Assembly: GCA_003417655.1 (NCBI GenBank)
Contig: QVMW01000001.1
Span: 124,001 to 188,000 of the forward strand
Direction of reading: 5' to 3'
Origin: Rhodobacteraceae bacterium 63075
Lineage (GTDB): Bacteria; Pseudomonadota; Alphaproteobacteria; Rhodobacterales; Rhodobacteraceae
DNA length: 64,000 nucleotides
Part shown: positions 8,792 through 17,776 of the stretch, piece by piece
Layout: every line of letters starts with the position of its first letter
Numbering within the stretch: the first letter of the stretch is position 1
Program-made: the position numbers and the translations under genes
Notes under the pieces: model-generated
Told to the model about the DNA's origin: nothing
Seen by the model: only the letters and a program-made list of their open reading frames with translations
Database searches by the model: none

Positions 8792-9664
8792 TTATTTCAG
8801 CAGGCCACCCAGATAGTCGCCGTAAGAGTTCTTCGCGAAGAAATCGGCGCGCGCCTGAAGCTCTTCTGCCGTGATCCAGCCTTGCGCATAGGCAATCTCC
8901 TCGGGGCTGCCGACTTGAAGGCCTTGCCGCGCGGAGAGCGTCCGCACGAAATTCCCGGCGTCGAGCAGGGAGCCATGGGTTCCGGTGTCGAGCCAGGCGA
9001 AGCCGCGCCCCATCTGCTCGACCTTGAGCTGACCCTCATGCAGGTAGCTTTCGAGCAGCGAGGTGATTTCCAGCTCGCCACGGTCGGAGGGTTTGACTTC
9101 CTTGGCGCGGTCGGAGGCGGTTTCATCGAGGAAATAGAGCCCGGTCACGGCATAGGGCGAAGGCGCGACCTTGGGCTTCTCGATGATGGCGCGGGCGGTA
9201 CCGTCCTCGGCAAAATCGACGACGCCGTAGCGCTCCGGATCGGCCACGCGATAACCGAAGACGGTTCCGCCCGTGGCGCGCGCGTCGGCTTCGGCGAGCA
9301 CTTCGGGAAGCCCGTGGCCGAAGAAGATATTGTCCCCGAGCACCATCGCGCTGGGCGCGCCGTCGAGGAAATCTTCCGCAAGAATATAGGCCTGCGCCAG
9401 CCCGTCGGGGGAAGGCTGCTCGATATAGGTCAGATCGAGGCCCCATTGGGAGCCGTCACCGAGCGTGCGCTTGAACTGGTCGGCATCCTGCGGCGTGGTG
9501 ATCACGGCGATCTCGCGAATGCCGCCGAACATCAGGACGGAAAGCGGATAATATATCATCGGTTTGTCGTAGATCGGCAGAAGCTGTTTCGACACGCCGA
9601 TGGTGATCGGGTAGAGCCGTGTGCCGGAGCCGCCCGCCAGAATGATGCCCTTGCGCTGTTTCAT
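8792..9664 (-). CDS. rfbA: Glucose-1-phosphate thymidylyltransferase (RmlA)
   Basis: 290 residues starting [20 protein letters not shown]. The nucleotidyltransferase signature GGSGTRL and the activator/substrate Lys in SKQLLPIYDKPM are present. It makes dTDP-glucose from glucose-1-phosphate and dTTP, the first step to dTDP-L-rhamnose. It is the last gene of the leftward kdsD-to-rmlA operon and overlaps rmlD by four bases. Confidence 0.97.
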   Translation of the reverse strand: MKQRKGIILAGGSGTRLYPITIGVSKQLLPIYDKPMIYYPLSVLMFGGIREIAVITTPQDADQFKRTLGDGSQWGLDLTYIEQPSPDGLAQAYILAEDFLDGAPSAMVLGDNIFFGHGLPEVLAEADARATGGTVFGYRVADPERYGVVDFAEDGTARAIIEKPKVAPSPYAVTGLYFLDETASDRAKEVKPSDRGELEITSLLESYLHEGQLKVEQMGRGFAWLDTGTHGSLLDAGNFVRTLSARQGLQVGSPEEIAYAQGWITAEELQARADFFAKNSYGDYLGGLLK

Positions 9665-10494
9665 GTCACCTCTTTGAGAATACTATTTAACTCGTTCTTC
9701 CAGTCGGGGCGGTCGATTCCAAAATCGGCCAGGAGCGTGCTGCAATCAAGCCGGGAGTTTTGCGGACGCGACGCAGGGGTGGGATACTCCCGTGTGGGGA
9801 TGTCGGAGACGGTCACTCGCCGGCCGGTCTGTGCGAAGATCTCTCGGGCGAAATCGGCCCAGCTTACATCGGGGGAGCCTGAGTAGTGATAGGTTCCGCT
9901 TGTCTTCACGTCCCGGGCGAGCGTGATGCAGGCCTCGGCGATGCCGCGTGCAGGCGTCGGGCCGCCGATCTGGTCGGAGACGATGCTCAGCGCGTCACGG
10001 CTCTCACTCAGGCGCAGCATCGCCTTGACGAAATTATTGCCATGCGCGGAAAAGACCCATGAGGTGCGCAGGATGGCATGGAGCGCGCCGCTCGCGCGGA
10101 TGGCTTCCTCGCCGGCCAGCTTGGTGCGGCCATAGGCAGAGACAGGGCCGGGAGTGTCATCGGGTTTCCAAGGCTTCTTCCCGCTGCCACCGAAGACATA
10201 ATCTGTCGAGATATGGATGAGCGGAATACCGAGCCTGGCGCAGATTTCGGCCATGGCGGCCGGGGCCTCCGCGTTGATGGTATGGGCGAGGGCCTCTTCC
10301 TCTTCCGCGCGGTCAACGGCCGTGTAGGCGGCAGCGTTGATGACGGCGCTGGGCTGCGCGGCTTCGATCGCGGCGGCGCAGCCCGCAGGGTCAGACAAGT
10401 CCGCTCTGTCACGCCCAAGGAACTGGAATCCCGGCGCAAGGCGCTCAAGTTCCCGTGCAACCTGGCCTGTTTTGCCGAAAACGAGCACGCTCAT
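9661..10494 (-). CDS. rfbD: dTDP-4-dehydrorhamnose reductase (RmlD)
   Basis: 277 residues. The N-terminal NAD(P)-binding motif [13 protein letters not shown] is the RmlD form. It has STDYVF and the SDR Tyr-x3-Lys in YGRTK. It performs the NADPH reduction that completes dTDP-L-rhamnose. Both ends overlap operon neighbours (rmlB, rmlA) by four bases. Slightly shorter than E. coli RmlD, within family range. Confidence 0.95.
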   Translation of the reverse strand: MSVLVFGKTGQVARELERLAPGFQFLGRDRADLSDPAGCAAAIEAAQPSAVINAAAYTAVDRAEEEEALAHTINAEAPAAMAEICARLGIPLIHISTDYVFGGSGKKPWKPDDTPGPVSAYGRTKLAGEEAIRASGALHAILRTSWVFSAHGNNFVKAMLRLSESRDALSIVSDQIGGPTPARGIAEACITLARDVKTSGTYHYSGSPDVSWADFAREIFAQTGRRVTVSDIPTREYPTPASRPQNSRLDCSTLLADFGIDRPDWKNELNSILKEVT

Positions 10495-11528
10495 GCTGTG
10501 CCAAGCCTTTTACCAACCCCGTCGCGCTCCAGAAGTGGGCGCCACCAGGCCTCGTTGTCCAGATACCAGCGGACGGTTTTCTCCAGCCCTTGCTCGACAG
10601 TGACGGAAGGACGCCAGCCAAGCTCATCGCGGATGCGGGAGGGATCGATCGCGTAGCGCTGGTCATGGCCGGGGCGGTCCTCGACGAATTCGATCAGGTC
10701 GGAATAGGGCGCCTCGCCCGGCTTCAACCTGTCGAGGATCGTGCAGATGGCCTGCACCAGTTCGAGGTTGCTGCGCTCGTTCTCCCCGCCGATATTGTAG
10801 CTCCGGCCCAGCGCACCTTTCTCCAGCACGAGGAGCAGCGCGTCGGCGTGATCCTCGACATAGAGCCAGTCGCGCACGTTCTCGCCCTTGCCATAGATCG
10901 GGATCGGGCGGCCATGCAGGGCGTTGAGGATCACCACGGGGATCAGCTTTTCGGGGAAGTGATAGGGGCCGTAATTGTTTGAGCAATTCGTCAGAACCGT
11001 GGGCAGACCGTATGTCTCGGCCCAGGCGCGGACGAGATGATCGGAGCTGGCCTTGGAGGCCGAATAGGGCGAGCGCGGATCATAGGGGGTGTCTTCGGTG
11101 AACATGCCCTCCGCGCCGAGCGAGCCATAGACCTCGTCGGTCGAGATGTGATGAAAGCGGAAGCTTTCGGGCTTTCCCTTGCTCTCCCAATAGCCGCGCG
11201 CGGCTTGCAGCATGTTGTAGGTGCCGATCACGTTGGTCTCGATGAAGGCGCCGGGGCCGTCAATGCTCCGGTCGACATGGCTTTCGGCGGCCAGATGCAT
11301 CACGGCATCGGGCTGATGCGCGGAAAAAACAGTCTCTAACTTGGCCAGATCGCGAATATCTGCCTGTTCGAACGTATAATGCGGGCTGCGCTCCACGGAC
11401 GCGACATTCTCAAGGCAGGCCGCATAGGTCAGCGCGTCGAGGTTGACCACGTCATGGCCGCGCGCCACCGCGAGGCGCACGACCGCCGAGCCGATAAAAC
11501 CTGCGCCGCCTGTCACGAGAATCTTCAT
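10491..11528 (-). CDS. rfbB: dTDP-glucose 4,6-dehydratase (RmlB)
   Basis: 345 residues from the ATG giving [18 protein letters not shown] reading five residues longer runs into rmlC and is unlikely. The Rossmann motif GGAGFIG, the [10 protein letters not shown] segment and catalytic YSASK are all present. It dehydrates dTDP-glucose to the 4-keto-6-deoxy intermediate. The start overlaps the rmlC stop by four bases. Confidence 0.96.
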   Translation of the reverse strand: MKILVTGGAGFIGSAVVRLAVARGHDVVNLDALTYAACLENVASVERSPHYTFEQADIRDLAKLETVFSAHQPDAVMHLAAESHVDRSIDGPGAFIETNVIGTYNMLQAARGYWESKGKPESFRFHHISTDEVYGSLGAEGMFTEDTPYDPRSPYSASKASSDHLVRAWAETYGLPTVLTNCSNNYGPYHFPEKLIPVVILNALHGRPIPIYGKGENVRDWLYVEDHADALLLVLEKGALGRSYNIGGENERSNLELVQAICTILDRLKPGEAPYSDLIEFVEDRPGHDQRYAIDPSRIRDELGWRPSVTVEQGLEKTVRWYLDNEAWWRPLLERDGVGKRLGTA

Positions 11529-12085
11529 GACGCGCCGTCCCATGTGAAGGGGCTGTCGAAGTCGCTCAGCGGGGTCGCGTTTGCGTCCTTGTCGCTGAGC
11601 TGCGGCGTGCCGTCAAAACCCCAGTCGATCCCGCAGGAATCCCAGCGGATGGCCCCGTCGGACTCGGGGGCATAATAGGCATTGCACTTGTAGATGATCT
11701 CGGTGTCGGGCGCGCGGGTGATGAAGCCATGGGCGAAGCCTTCGGGAACGAAAAGCTGCTTGCCGTTCTCGAAGCTGAGCTCGACACCGATCCAGTTTCC
11801 GTAGGTGGGCGAGCCCTTGCGGATGTCCACCGCCACGTCAAGGAGCGCGCCGCGCCCGCAGCGGACGAGCTTGGCCTGAGCGTTGGGCGGGGCCTGGAAA
11901 TGCAGGCCGCGAATCGTGCCTTCGGCAGAGGACAGGGAGTGATTGTCCTGCACGAAGTCGCACTCGATCCCATGTTCCGCGAAGCGGGCCTTGTTCCAGC
12001 TTTCGGAGAAGAAACCGCGGCTGTCGCCGAAGCGTTGCGGTTCCACGATGAGCACATCGGGCAGGGCTGTTGGCGTGACATTCAT
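11525..12085 (-). CDS. rfbC: dTDP-4-dehydrorhamnose 3,5-epimerase (RmlC)
   Basis: 186 residues with the cupin core of Rml[19 protein letters not shown] (substrate and catalytic His region), [16 protein letters not shown] and [10 protein letters not shown]. It epimerises C3 and C5 of the 4-keto sugar. It sits three bases after the kdsA stop and overlaps rmlB, joining the Kdo and rhamnose branches in one transcription unit. Confidence 0.97.
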   Translation of the reverse strand: MNVTPTALPDVLIVEPQRFGDSRGFFSESWNKARFAEHGIECDFVQDNHSLSSAEGTIRGLHFQAPPNAQAKLVRCGRGALLDVAVDIRKGSPTYGNWIGVELSFENGKQLFVPEGFAHGFITRAPDTEIIYKCNAYYAPESDGAIRWDSCGIDWGFDGTPQLSDKDANATPLSDFDSPFTWDGAS

Positions 12086-12088
12086 GGC

Positions 12089-12913
12089 TCAGCCCTCCTT
12101 TGCGATCGCATCGAAGCGGGCGAGGTTGCCGATCAGCGCCTGCATCTGGTCAACAGGGATCATGTTCGGCCCGTCTGAAGGGGCATTGTCCGGGTCCTGA
12201 TGCGTTTCGATGAACAGCGCGGAGACGCCGACAGCCACGGCCGCGCGCGCCAGAACGGGGGCGAACTCGCGCTGGCCGCCCGATGTCATGCCCTGGCCGC
12301 CCGGCTGCTGAACGGAATGGGTGGCGTCAAAGACCACCGGATAACCCGTCTGCGCCATGATCGGCAGGCCGCGGAAATCGCTGACCAGCGTGTTGTAGCC
12401 GAAGCTGGTGCCCCGATCGCAGAGCATGATCCGCTCATTGCCCGTGCTGGCGATCTTCTCGGCCACGTTGCCCATGTCCCACGGCGCGAGGAACTGGCCT
12501 TTCTTGACATTGATCGCCGCGCCCGTCTCGCCGGCGGCCAGAAGCAGATCGGTCTGGCGGCAGAGAAAGGCGGGAATCTGGAGCACGTCAACGGCCTCTG
12601 CGGCGGCGGCGCATTGATCGGGCAGGTGCACGTCGGTGAGCGTGGGGCATCCGAACTCCGCGCCGACTTTGGACAGGATCGAAAGCCCCTCCTCCACGCC
12701 AAGGCCGCGCTCTGTCTTGATGGAGGAGCGGTTGGCCTTGTCGTAGCTTGCCTTGAAGATGAAGCCCGTGCCCGTGGTCGCGCAGGCCTCAGCTATCTTC
12801 TCGGCCATCATGCGGGCATGATCCAAGCTTTCGAGCTGGCAAGGGCCCGTGATCAGCGCGAAGGGCGCGCTTCCTCCAATCCTGATGTTCTTAACTTCAA
12901 CAAATCTGGTCAT
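12089..12913 (-). CDS. kdsA: 3-deoxy-8-phosphooctulonate (Kdo-8-P) synthase
   Basis: 274 residues from MTRFVEVKNIRIGG. The start ATG overlaps the kdsB stop (TGATG), and a 30-residue longer reading lies inside kdsB. KdsA condenses PEP with arabinose-5-phosphate. The motif ITGPCQLES carries Cys25 where the E. coli-type enzyme has Asn, which marks the metal-dependent class of this family. KASYDKANRSS and SVQQPGG (phosphate and substrate sites) are also present. It is third of the kdsD-kdsB-kdsA order. No Kdo-8-P phosphatase gene (kdsC) is in the window. Confidence 0.96.
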   Translation of the reverse strand: MTRFVEVKNIRIGGSAPFALITGPCQLESLDHARMMAEKIAEACATTGTGFIFKASYDKANRSSIKTERGLGVEEGLSILSKVGAEFGCPTLTDVHLPDQCAAAAEAVDVLQIPAFLCRQTDLLLAAGETGAAINVKKGQFLAPWDMGNVAEKIASTGNERIMLCDRGTSFGYNTLVSDFRGLPIMAQTGYPVVFDATHSVQQPGGQGMTSGGQREFAPVLARAAVAVGVSALFIETHQDPDNAPSDGPNMIPVDQMQALIGNLARFDAIAKEG

Positions 12914-13701
12914 CACTCTGCCAATACCTTTTCGATGCGGGCCACGTCCTCCGGGTTGTTCAGCTCCCAGAAAACCCGGCCTTTCGCGTCGACCTCGACG
13001 CATTTGACGGGCATGTCGTTGTAGAGAAAACGGAGCTGCTCAAGCCCTTCGAGTTTCTCCAGCGGTGATTCGGCCCAGCCGATATAGGCCGCGAGGGCCG
13101 AGGGGCGGTAGGCGTAGACGCCGACATGGTGATAGACGGGAATATCCGTGTCCGGCACCTTGCCAGGGTCGATATAGGGCAGCACTTCCTTGGAGAAATA
13201 GAGCGCCCGGCCGCCCTCTCCGAAAACCGCCGTTGTTCCGCCGACGCGTCCGGCGGTGCGGTCTTCCTTGAACATCGCGTAGGTCTTCGGATCGCATTGC
13301 AGAACCGGCGTGGCCATCTGGGCGCTTTTGTCCTCGGCCATGGCAGCGATCAGATCTTCGACGAACCAGGGCGGGGTGAGCGGCGCATCGCCCTGGAAAT
13401 TCACGATGAGATCGGCCTCGATCCTTGCATTGGCCACGGCCTCGGCGCAGCGGGCCGTGCCGTTCTCGCGCTCGGGGCTTGTCATGATGACGGAAGCGCC
13501 AAAGCCGAGCGCGGCGCTGCGGATACGGTCATCGTCGGTGACGACGAAGACATCATCAACGCCACTGATCTGGCTGGCGGCTTCGAAGCTCATCTGGATG
13601 AGGGATTTCTCGGAGCCGTCCTTATGGCGCAGGGGGACGAGCGGCTTGCCGGGGTAGCGCGTGGAGGCGTAGCGCGCCGGGATCAGGACGATTGTCTTCA
13701 T
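12913..13701 (-). CDS. kdsB: CMP-Kdo synthetase (3-deoxy-manno-octulosonate cytidylyltransferase)
   Basis: 262 residues, opening MKTIVLIPARYASTRYPGKP, the classic nucleotide-binding signature of KdsB. DGSEKSLIQ and VNFQGDAPL follow as in the family. It activates Kdo with CTP so that it can be added to lipid A by WaaA, whose candidate lies at 59994. It overlaps kdsD by four bases upstream and kdsA by one base downstream. Confidence 0.96.
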   Translation of the reverse strand: MKTIVLIPARYASTRYPGKPLVPLRHKDGSEKSLIQMSFEAASQISGVDDVFVVTDDDRIRSAALGFGASVIMTSPERENGTARCAEAVANARIEADLIVNFQGDAPLTPPWFVEDLIAAMAEDKSAQMATPVLQCDPKTYAMFKEDRTAGRVGGTTAVFGEGGRALYFSKEVLPYIDPGKVPDTDIPVYHHVGVYAYRPSALAAYIGWAESPLEKLEGLEQLRFLYNDMPVKCVEVDAKGRVFWELNNPEDVARIEKVLAE

Positions 13702-14672
13702 GCCACACCCGCGCGCAGGAGATCATGGATATGGATCACACCGACGGGGCGGTGCGCGTCATCCACCACCATCAGCACGGAGATCTTCTTCTCGTTCAGG
13801 ATCGCCAGCGCCTGCGCGGCGAAAAGCTCGGGCGTGACGGTGACGGGATCGAGCGTTGCCACATCGCGGGCGCGCCGCTCCATCAGGTCGCCCATGTGGC
13901 GGCGCAGGTCGCCGTCGGAAATCACGCCGATGAGCGCGCCATTTTCCAGAACGCCGGCAACGCCGAAGCCCTTGGATGTCATGGTGAGCAGAACGTCCGA
14001 CATGCGCGTGTCGGCCTCGACGGTCGGAACGCGCTCGCCCTTGTGCATGAGATCGGCCACGCGGGAGAGCTGCGCTGCGAGCTTGCCGCCGGGATGGTTC
14101 TTGAGGAAGTCCTCGGAGCCGAAGCCGCGCTGTTCCATGACCGAGACCGCCAGCGCATCGCCCATGGCCAGCGTGAGCGTCGTCGATGTCGTGGGCGCCA
14201 TGCCGATGGCGCAGGCTTCGGGCAGGTTCGGCAGGGTGAGGCGGTAGTCGGCGGAGGTCATCAGGGTGCTCTCCGGCTTGGACGAGATGCCGACAAGCGG
14301 GATGTTGAAGCGGCGGGTGTGCAGCAGGATATCGCGCAGCTCCTGCGTCTCGCCCGAGTTGGAAATGAGCACGCAGATGTCATGCTCGGTCATCATGCCG
14401 AGATCGCCGTGGCTCGCCTCGGAGGCATGAACGAAATAAGAGGGCGTGCCGGTGCTGGCCAGTGTGGCGGAAATCTTGCGGCCGATATGGCCCGACTTGC
14501 CGACGCCGGAGATGATGACGCGGCCCTTTGTCTTGAGGATCAGATCGACCACATCGGCGTAGTCATCGGGCAGCGCGTCCATCATTTCGAGAATCGCGCT
14601 CGCTTCCGTCTTGAGCACGCGCCGGGCGGAGCGGATGATGGGCAGATCATCAGGGTCGGGTTGATGCGTCAT
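13698..14672 (-). CDS. kdsD: Arabinose-5-phosphate isomerase KdsD/KpsF (SIS plus CBS domains)
   Basis: 324 residues from MTHQPDPDDLPIIRSARRVL. A reading 40 residues longer extends into the MFS gene region and lacks family similarity. The SIS domain (about 40-180) has GVGKSGHIGRK and the phosphate loop SNSGET; two CBS domains follow (about 210-324). It isomerises ribulose-5-phosphate to arabinose-5-phosphate, the KdsA substrate. It is the first gene of the seven-gene operon, and the 68-base gap to the MFS stop probably contains the promoter. Confidence 0.95.
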   Translation of the reverse strand: MTHQPDPDDLPIIRSARRVLKTEASAILEMMDALPDDYADVVDLILKTKGRVIISGVGKSGHIGRKISATLASTGTPSYFVHASEASHGDLGMMTEHDICVLISNSGETQELRDILLHTRRFNIPLVGISSKPESTLMTSADYRLTLPNLPEACAIGMAPTTSTTLTLAMGDALAVSVMEQRGFGSEDFLKNHPGGKLAAQLSRVADLMHKGERVPTVEADTRMSDVLLTMTSKGFGVAGVLENGALIGVISDGDLRRHMGDLMERRARDVATLDPVTVTPELFAAQALAILNEKKISVLMVVDDAHRPVGVIHIHDLLRAGVA

Positions 14673-14740
14673 CGGGCCTCTCTCAGCGCTGCGCGCGCGG
14701 GTTGACCCCGTAAATAACACGCGCGCCTTCGAAGACAAGC

Positions 14741-15967
14741 TCAGGCTGGCACGGGGGGCAGGAGCCGCGCGGCCTTGCGGACGCCGAGCCACATGATCAG
14801 CGAAGAGGCCATGAAATACCCGGCGACCAGGATGTATTGGGTTTCAAGGCTGAGGCCGAAGTCGATCAGCCAGCCGGTCAGCCCCGGGCCGATAGCCGAG
14901 CCGAGCACCATGACCGCCGCCGCCATGGCCTTGATCGAGCCGATGGAGGCGGTTCCGTAGACATCGGCCCAGAAGGCATTGGGCATCGTGGAATGCGCGC
15001 CCGAGGCGATGCCGAAGAGGGCGAAGCCGAAGGCCAGCCCCAGCGTGCTGGTGGACGTGCCGAAGACGAGAAAGGCGAGCACGGCGGGTATATGGATGAA
15101 CGGGATGAGGCGGTGCGTTCCCAAGAGGTCGAGCGCCCAGCCCGAGAGGATCATCGCGACGATCAGGACGATGGTGTAGATCGGGAACATCGAGACGATG
15201 GCCATATGGCTGATCCCCTTGATCTCGGCGAAATGGACCTGGTGAAACATCAGCGCCGTGCCGAAGGCGGATGGCCCGAGAATGGCGGGCACCATGGCCC
15301 AGAAGAGCCAGTGTTTCATCGCTTCGTTGCGCGTCCAGTGGCGGGCGTTCATGCCGAGCGAATGGGACTCGCGCGCCATGGATTGCGGCGTGCGTTCCTC
15401 GCGCAGAAGGCCGGTGAGCACCGGTATCATCAGCAGCGCGACACCGGCGGCGACGACCCAGAGGGTGCGCCAGTCGAAGACCGTCAGCAGGGCAACGAAG
15501 AGCAGGGGCAGGAGCGCTTGACCCGCCGAGACGCCGAGCGTCGCGACGGAGATCGCGCGCCCGCGGGCGCGGACGAACCAGCGGGCCATGGCGACGACGG
15601 CGATATGCGAGGTCATACCCTGGCCCATGAGGCGCAACAGGAAGATGACGGCGGGCAGGAGCCAGCCAGCATGGTTCGTGGCCATGAAGAGGCAGGAGCA
15701 GGCGAGCAGGACCAGAACAGAAGGCCCCAGCGTGCGCACGCGGAACAGGTCGGTCAGACCGCCCGACCAGACCATGACCGCCGCCGAGGCGAGCGTGCCG
15801 AGCGCATAGATCCCGCCCCATTCGCCATGGCTGAGGCGGAAGGCCTCCATGATTTCGCCCGCGAAAATGGAGATGAAGAAGGTCTGCCCGAAGCTCGACA
15901 GGAATGTCAGCAGCACACCGGCAAGAAGCCAGCGCGCGTTGAGGCGGAGAAAGTCCAGGGTGTTCAT
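14741..15967 (-). CDS. Major facilitator superfamily transporter
   Basis: 408 residues with about twelve hydrophobic helices, starting MNTLDFLRLNARWLLAGVLL. The loop motif ARWFVRARGRAIS and the pattern of helices 1-12 are MFS-like. No substrate can be named. It lies 55 bases downstream of a TPP-dependent enzyme in the same direction, so the pair is probably one operon in which the transporter brings in or exports a metabolite of the enzyme (inference). Confidence 0.85.
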   Translation of the reverse strand: MNTLDFLRLNARWLLAGVLLTFLSSFGQTFFISIFAGEIMEAFRLSHGEWGGIYALGTLASAAVMVWSGGLTDLFRVRTLGPSVLVLLACSCLFMATNHAGWLLPAVIFLLRLMGQGMTSHIAVVAMARWFVRARGRAISVATLGVSAGQALLPLLFVALLTVFDWRTLWVVAAGVALLMIPVLTGLLREERTPQSMARESHSLGMNARHWTRNEAMKHWLFWAMVPAILGPSAFGTALMFHQVHFAEIKGISHMAIVSMFPIYTIVLIVAMILSGWALDLLGTHRLIPFIHIPAVLAFLVFGTSTSTLGLAFGFALFGIASGAHSTMPNAFWADVYGTASIGSIKAMAAAVMVLGSAIGPGLTGWLIDFGLSLETQYILVAGYFMASSLIMWLGVRKAARLLPPVPA

Positions 15968-16022
15968 GCGACAGTTTTCCTCTCAGTTTCACCGAAAGGA
16001 AAGCGGGAACTGCCGGGAGATG

Positions 16023-17642
16023 TCAGATTCGCATCCGCGGGACATCATGCGGATCGAGCTTGAGCTCGATGAGCAACGGGCCCTTGCGCGTGCCGATCGC
16101 CGCGAGCGCCGTCTCCAGCTCGTCCTCGCAGCTCACCTCGTAGCCCTCTCCGCCAAGCGCCTTGGCGATTGCCGCGAAGGACGGCCAGTGAAACTCCGAA
16201 AGGCTCGGGTCCATCTTCCGGTCGAGAAACTGGATGTGCTCTGCGCCATAGGCCGAGTCATTGGCGAGGATCACGACAAGGTCCATCTCATGCCGCACGG
16301 CGGTGTTGAACTCGTTGATGCCGCCCATCATGAAGCCGCCATCGCCGATGAACAGGACAACAGGTCGGTCCGGCGCGGCGACACAGGCGCCGACGGCCTC
16401 CTGAAGCCCGATTCCGATGGAGCCGAAATTCGTCGTCGCGACGAAATTGCGCGGGTCGGGCGCGGACACGCGGCACCAGACCTCTGTCATGAAGCGGCCG
16501 CCATCCGTGAGCAGAACCCTATCTTTCGGGAGCGTCTCTTCGAGTCGCTCCAGCGCATGGATGTAGTTGATGCAGCCTTCCGCCGTCTTGTTGGAGCCCT
16601 TGGGATGCTCTGTCAGCGTGGCCTGGTCAAGCTCGCGGGTGAACCCGCTTGCATCAATCTCGGCCTCGTCGAGCCAGTAGACGATGGTGTCGGCGGTCAG
16701 CCCGGCATTGGCGAGCAGTGCGGCATCGGGGTGCAGGCTGCCGCCGATGGCCGTGGGGTTGATATCGACCTGGATGATGCGCTTGTCGTTCATGAGCTTG
16801 CCCCGGTCCGTGGTGAACTCATGCAGGCTCGCGCCGAAGCAGACGATGCAATCGGATTGCGCGATCAGGTCATAGGCGGCAGGCGTCGACAGCGTGCCGA
16901 ATATGTCCATGTTATAGGGGTGATCCGCGAAGAGATCCTTGGCCTTGAGTGTCGTGGCGAGCGGGGCTTCGAGCCGGTCGGCCAGCTTGATGAGCTTGTC
17001 GCGCGCCTCCACCGCGCCCGCGCCAGCCAGGATGATCGGCCTGCGCGCCGAGGCGATCATGCCGATCGCGTTGTCGAGGATCTCGCCTTCGGCGACGGCG
17101 CCGGGGGCCGTGAAAACGTCGAGCACGCGCGGCGCATACTCGGCCTCCTGCCACATGAAATCCGCCGGCATGTTCAGAACAATGGGCCGCCGCTCGACCT
17201 GCGCGCGGTAGAAGGCGCGGGCGACATCCATGGCGACGGTCTCGGGCGCGCGCATCTGCTCGAAGCCGCAGCCGGAGGCCTTCACCACTTCGCGCTGGTC
17301 GATGCTTTGCAGGTGCCGGGGGTTGGCGACCGGCGTGTCCCCGGCCAGAAGCACCATCGGGATATTGCCGTTCGCGCCTTCCGTGAGCGCTGTCATGCAA
17401 TTTGTGAGCGCCGGGCCGTGGGTGACCGTGGCGACACCGACCTTTCCGGCCACATGGGTATAGGCCAGGGCCATCAGGACCGAACTGCCCTCATGCGCGG
17501 CGGGGATGAACTTGCCGCCCTGATCGCGCACGAAACTGTCGACCATGAAGAGATTTGCGTCGCCCATGAGGCCGAAGAGCCTGTCTGTCCCGTGATCGGT
17601 GAGCGCGCGGGCAATATTCTGGAAGGTCTTGGCTGTGGTCAT
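16023..17642 (-). CDS. Thiamine-pyrophosphate-dependent enzyme, acetolactate-synthase-like, substrate unknown
   Basis: 539 residues from the ATG giving MTTAKTFQNIARALTDHG, which has an AGGAG site seven bases upstream. An in-frame ATG 20 codons earlier lies among the upstream repeats. Domain order is Pyr (1-170), central (190-330), PP (370-520). The catalytic Glu is in AAHEGSS and the cofactor motif begins GDGGFMMGG with the matching Asn about 25 residues on. The family includes acetolactate synthase, benzoylformate decarboxylase and oxalyl-CoA decarboxylase. I see no motif that picks one of these. No ilvN-like small subunit is adjacent, which argues against a biosynthetic acetolactate synthase. 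It is followed by an MFS transporter. Confidence 0.85.
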   Translation of the reverse strand: MTTAKTFQNIARALTDHGTDRLFGLMGDANLFMVDSFVRDQGGKFIPAAHEGSSVLMALAYTHVAGKVGVATVTHGPALTNCMTALTEGANGNIPMVLLAGDTPVANPRHLQSIDQREVVKASGCGFEQMRAPETVAMDVARAFYRAQVERRPIVLNMPADFMWQEAEYAPRVLDVFTAPGAVAEGEILDNAIGMIASARRPIILAGAGAVEARDKLIKLADRLEAPLATTLKAKDLFADHPYNMDIFGTLSTPAAYDLIAQSDCIVCFGASLHEFTTDRGKLMNDKRIIQVDINPTAIGGSLHPDAALLANAGLTADTIVYWLDEAEIDASGFTRELDQATLTEHPKGSNKTAEGCINYIHALERLEETLPKDRVLLTDGGRFMTEVWCRVSAPDPRNFVATTNFGSIGIGLQEAVGACVAAPDRPVVLFIGDGGFMMGGINEFNTAVRHEMDLVVILANDSAYGAEHIQFLDRKMDPSLSEFHWPSFAAIAKALGGEGYEVSCEDELETALAAIGTRKGPLLIELKLDPHDVPRMRI

Positions 17643-17686
17643 GATTCGGCTCCTGCTTGCGTCAGGATTTCCTAGCGCAGTATCCG

Positions 17687-17773
17687 TGCGAAATGCGCGC
17701 AAAAGCAGGCAAGATGCATCACGATATGCGCATTAAGACGCATGATCAGGGGAATCATGCGAAATTTGCGCGC
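17687..17773. promoter_or_regulatory. Array of related near-palindromes upstream of the TPP enzyme
   Basis: Two copies of a near-palindromic element, TGCGAAATGCGCGC (17687-17700) and TGCGAAATTTGCGCGC (17758-17773), flank a third dyad, ATGCG-N8-CGCAT (17726-17743). They fill the 134-base gap between the TPP-enzyme start and the hslU stop. The layout suggests a multi-site operator for an oligomeric regulator, for example of Lrp/AsnC type. The regulator itself is not in the window. Confidence 0.5.
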
Positions 17774-17776
17774 TTG

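Noticed and set aside
15849..17675. 608-codon plus-strand open frame opposite the TPP enzyme
   Set aside because: A shadow frame caused by high GC at third positions; the minus-strand gene has full TPP-enzyme motifs, and the plus frame has none.
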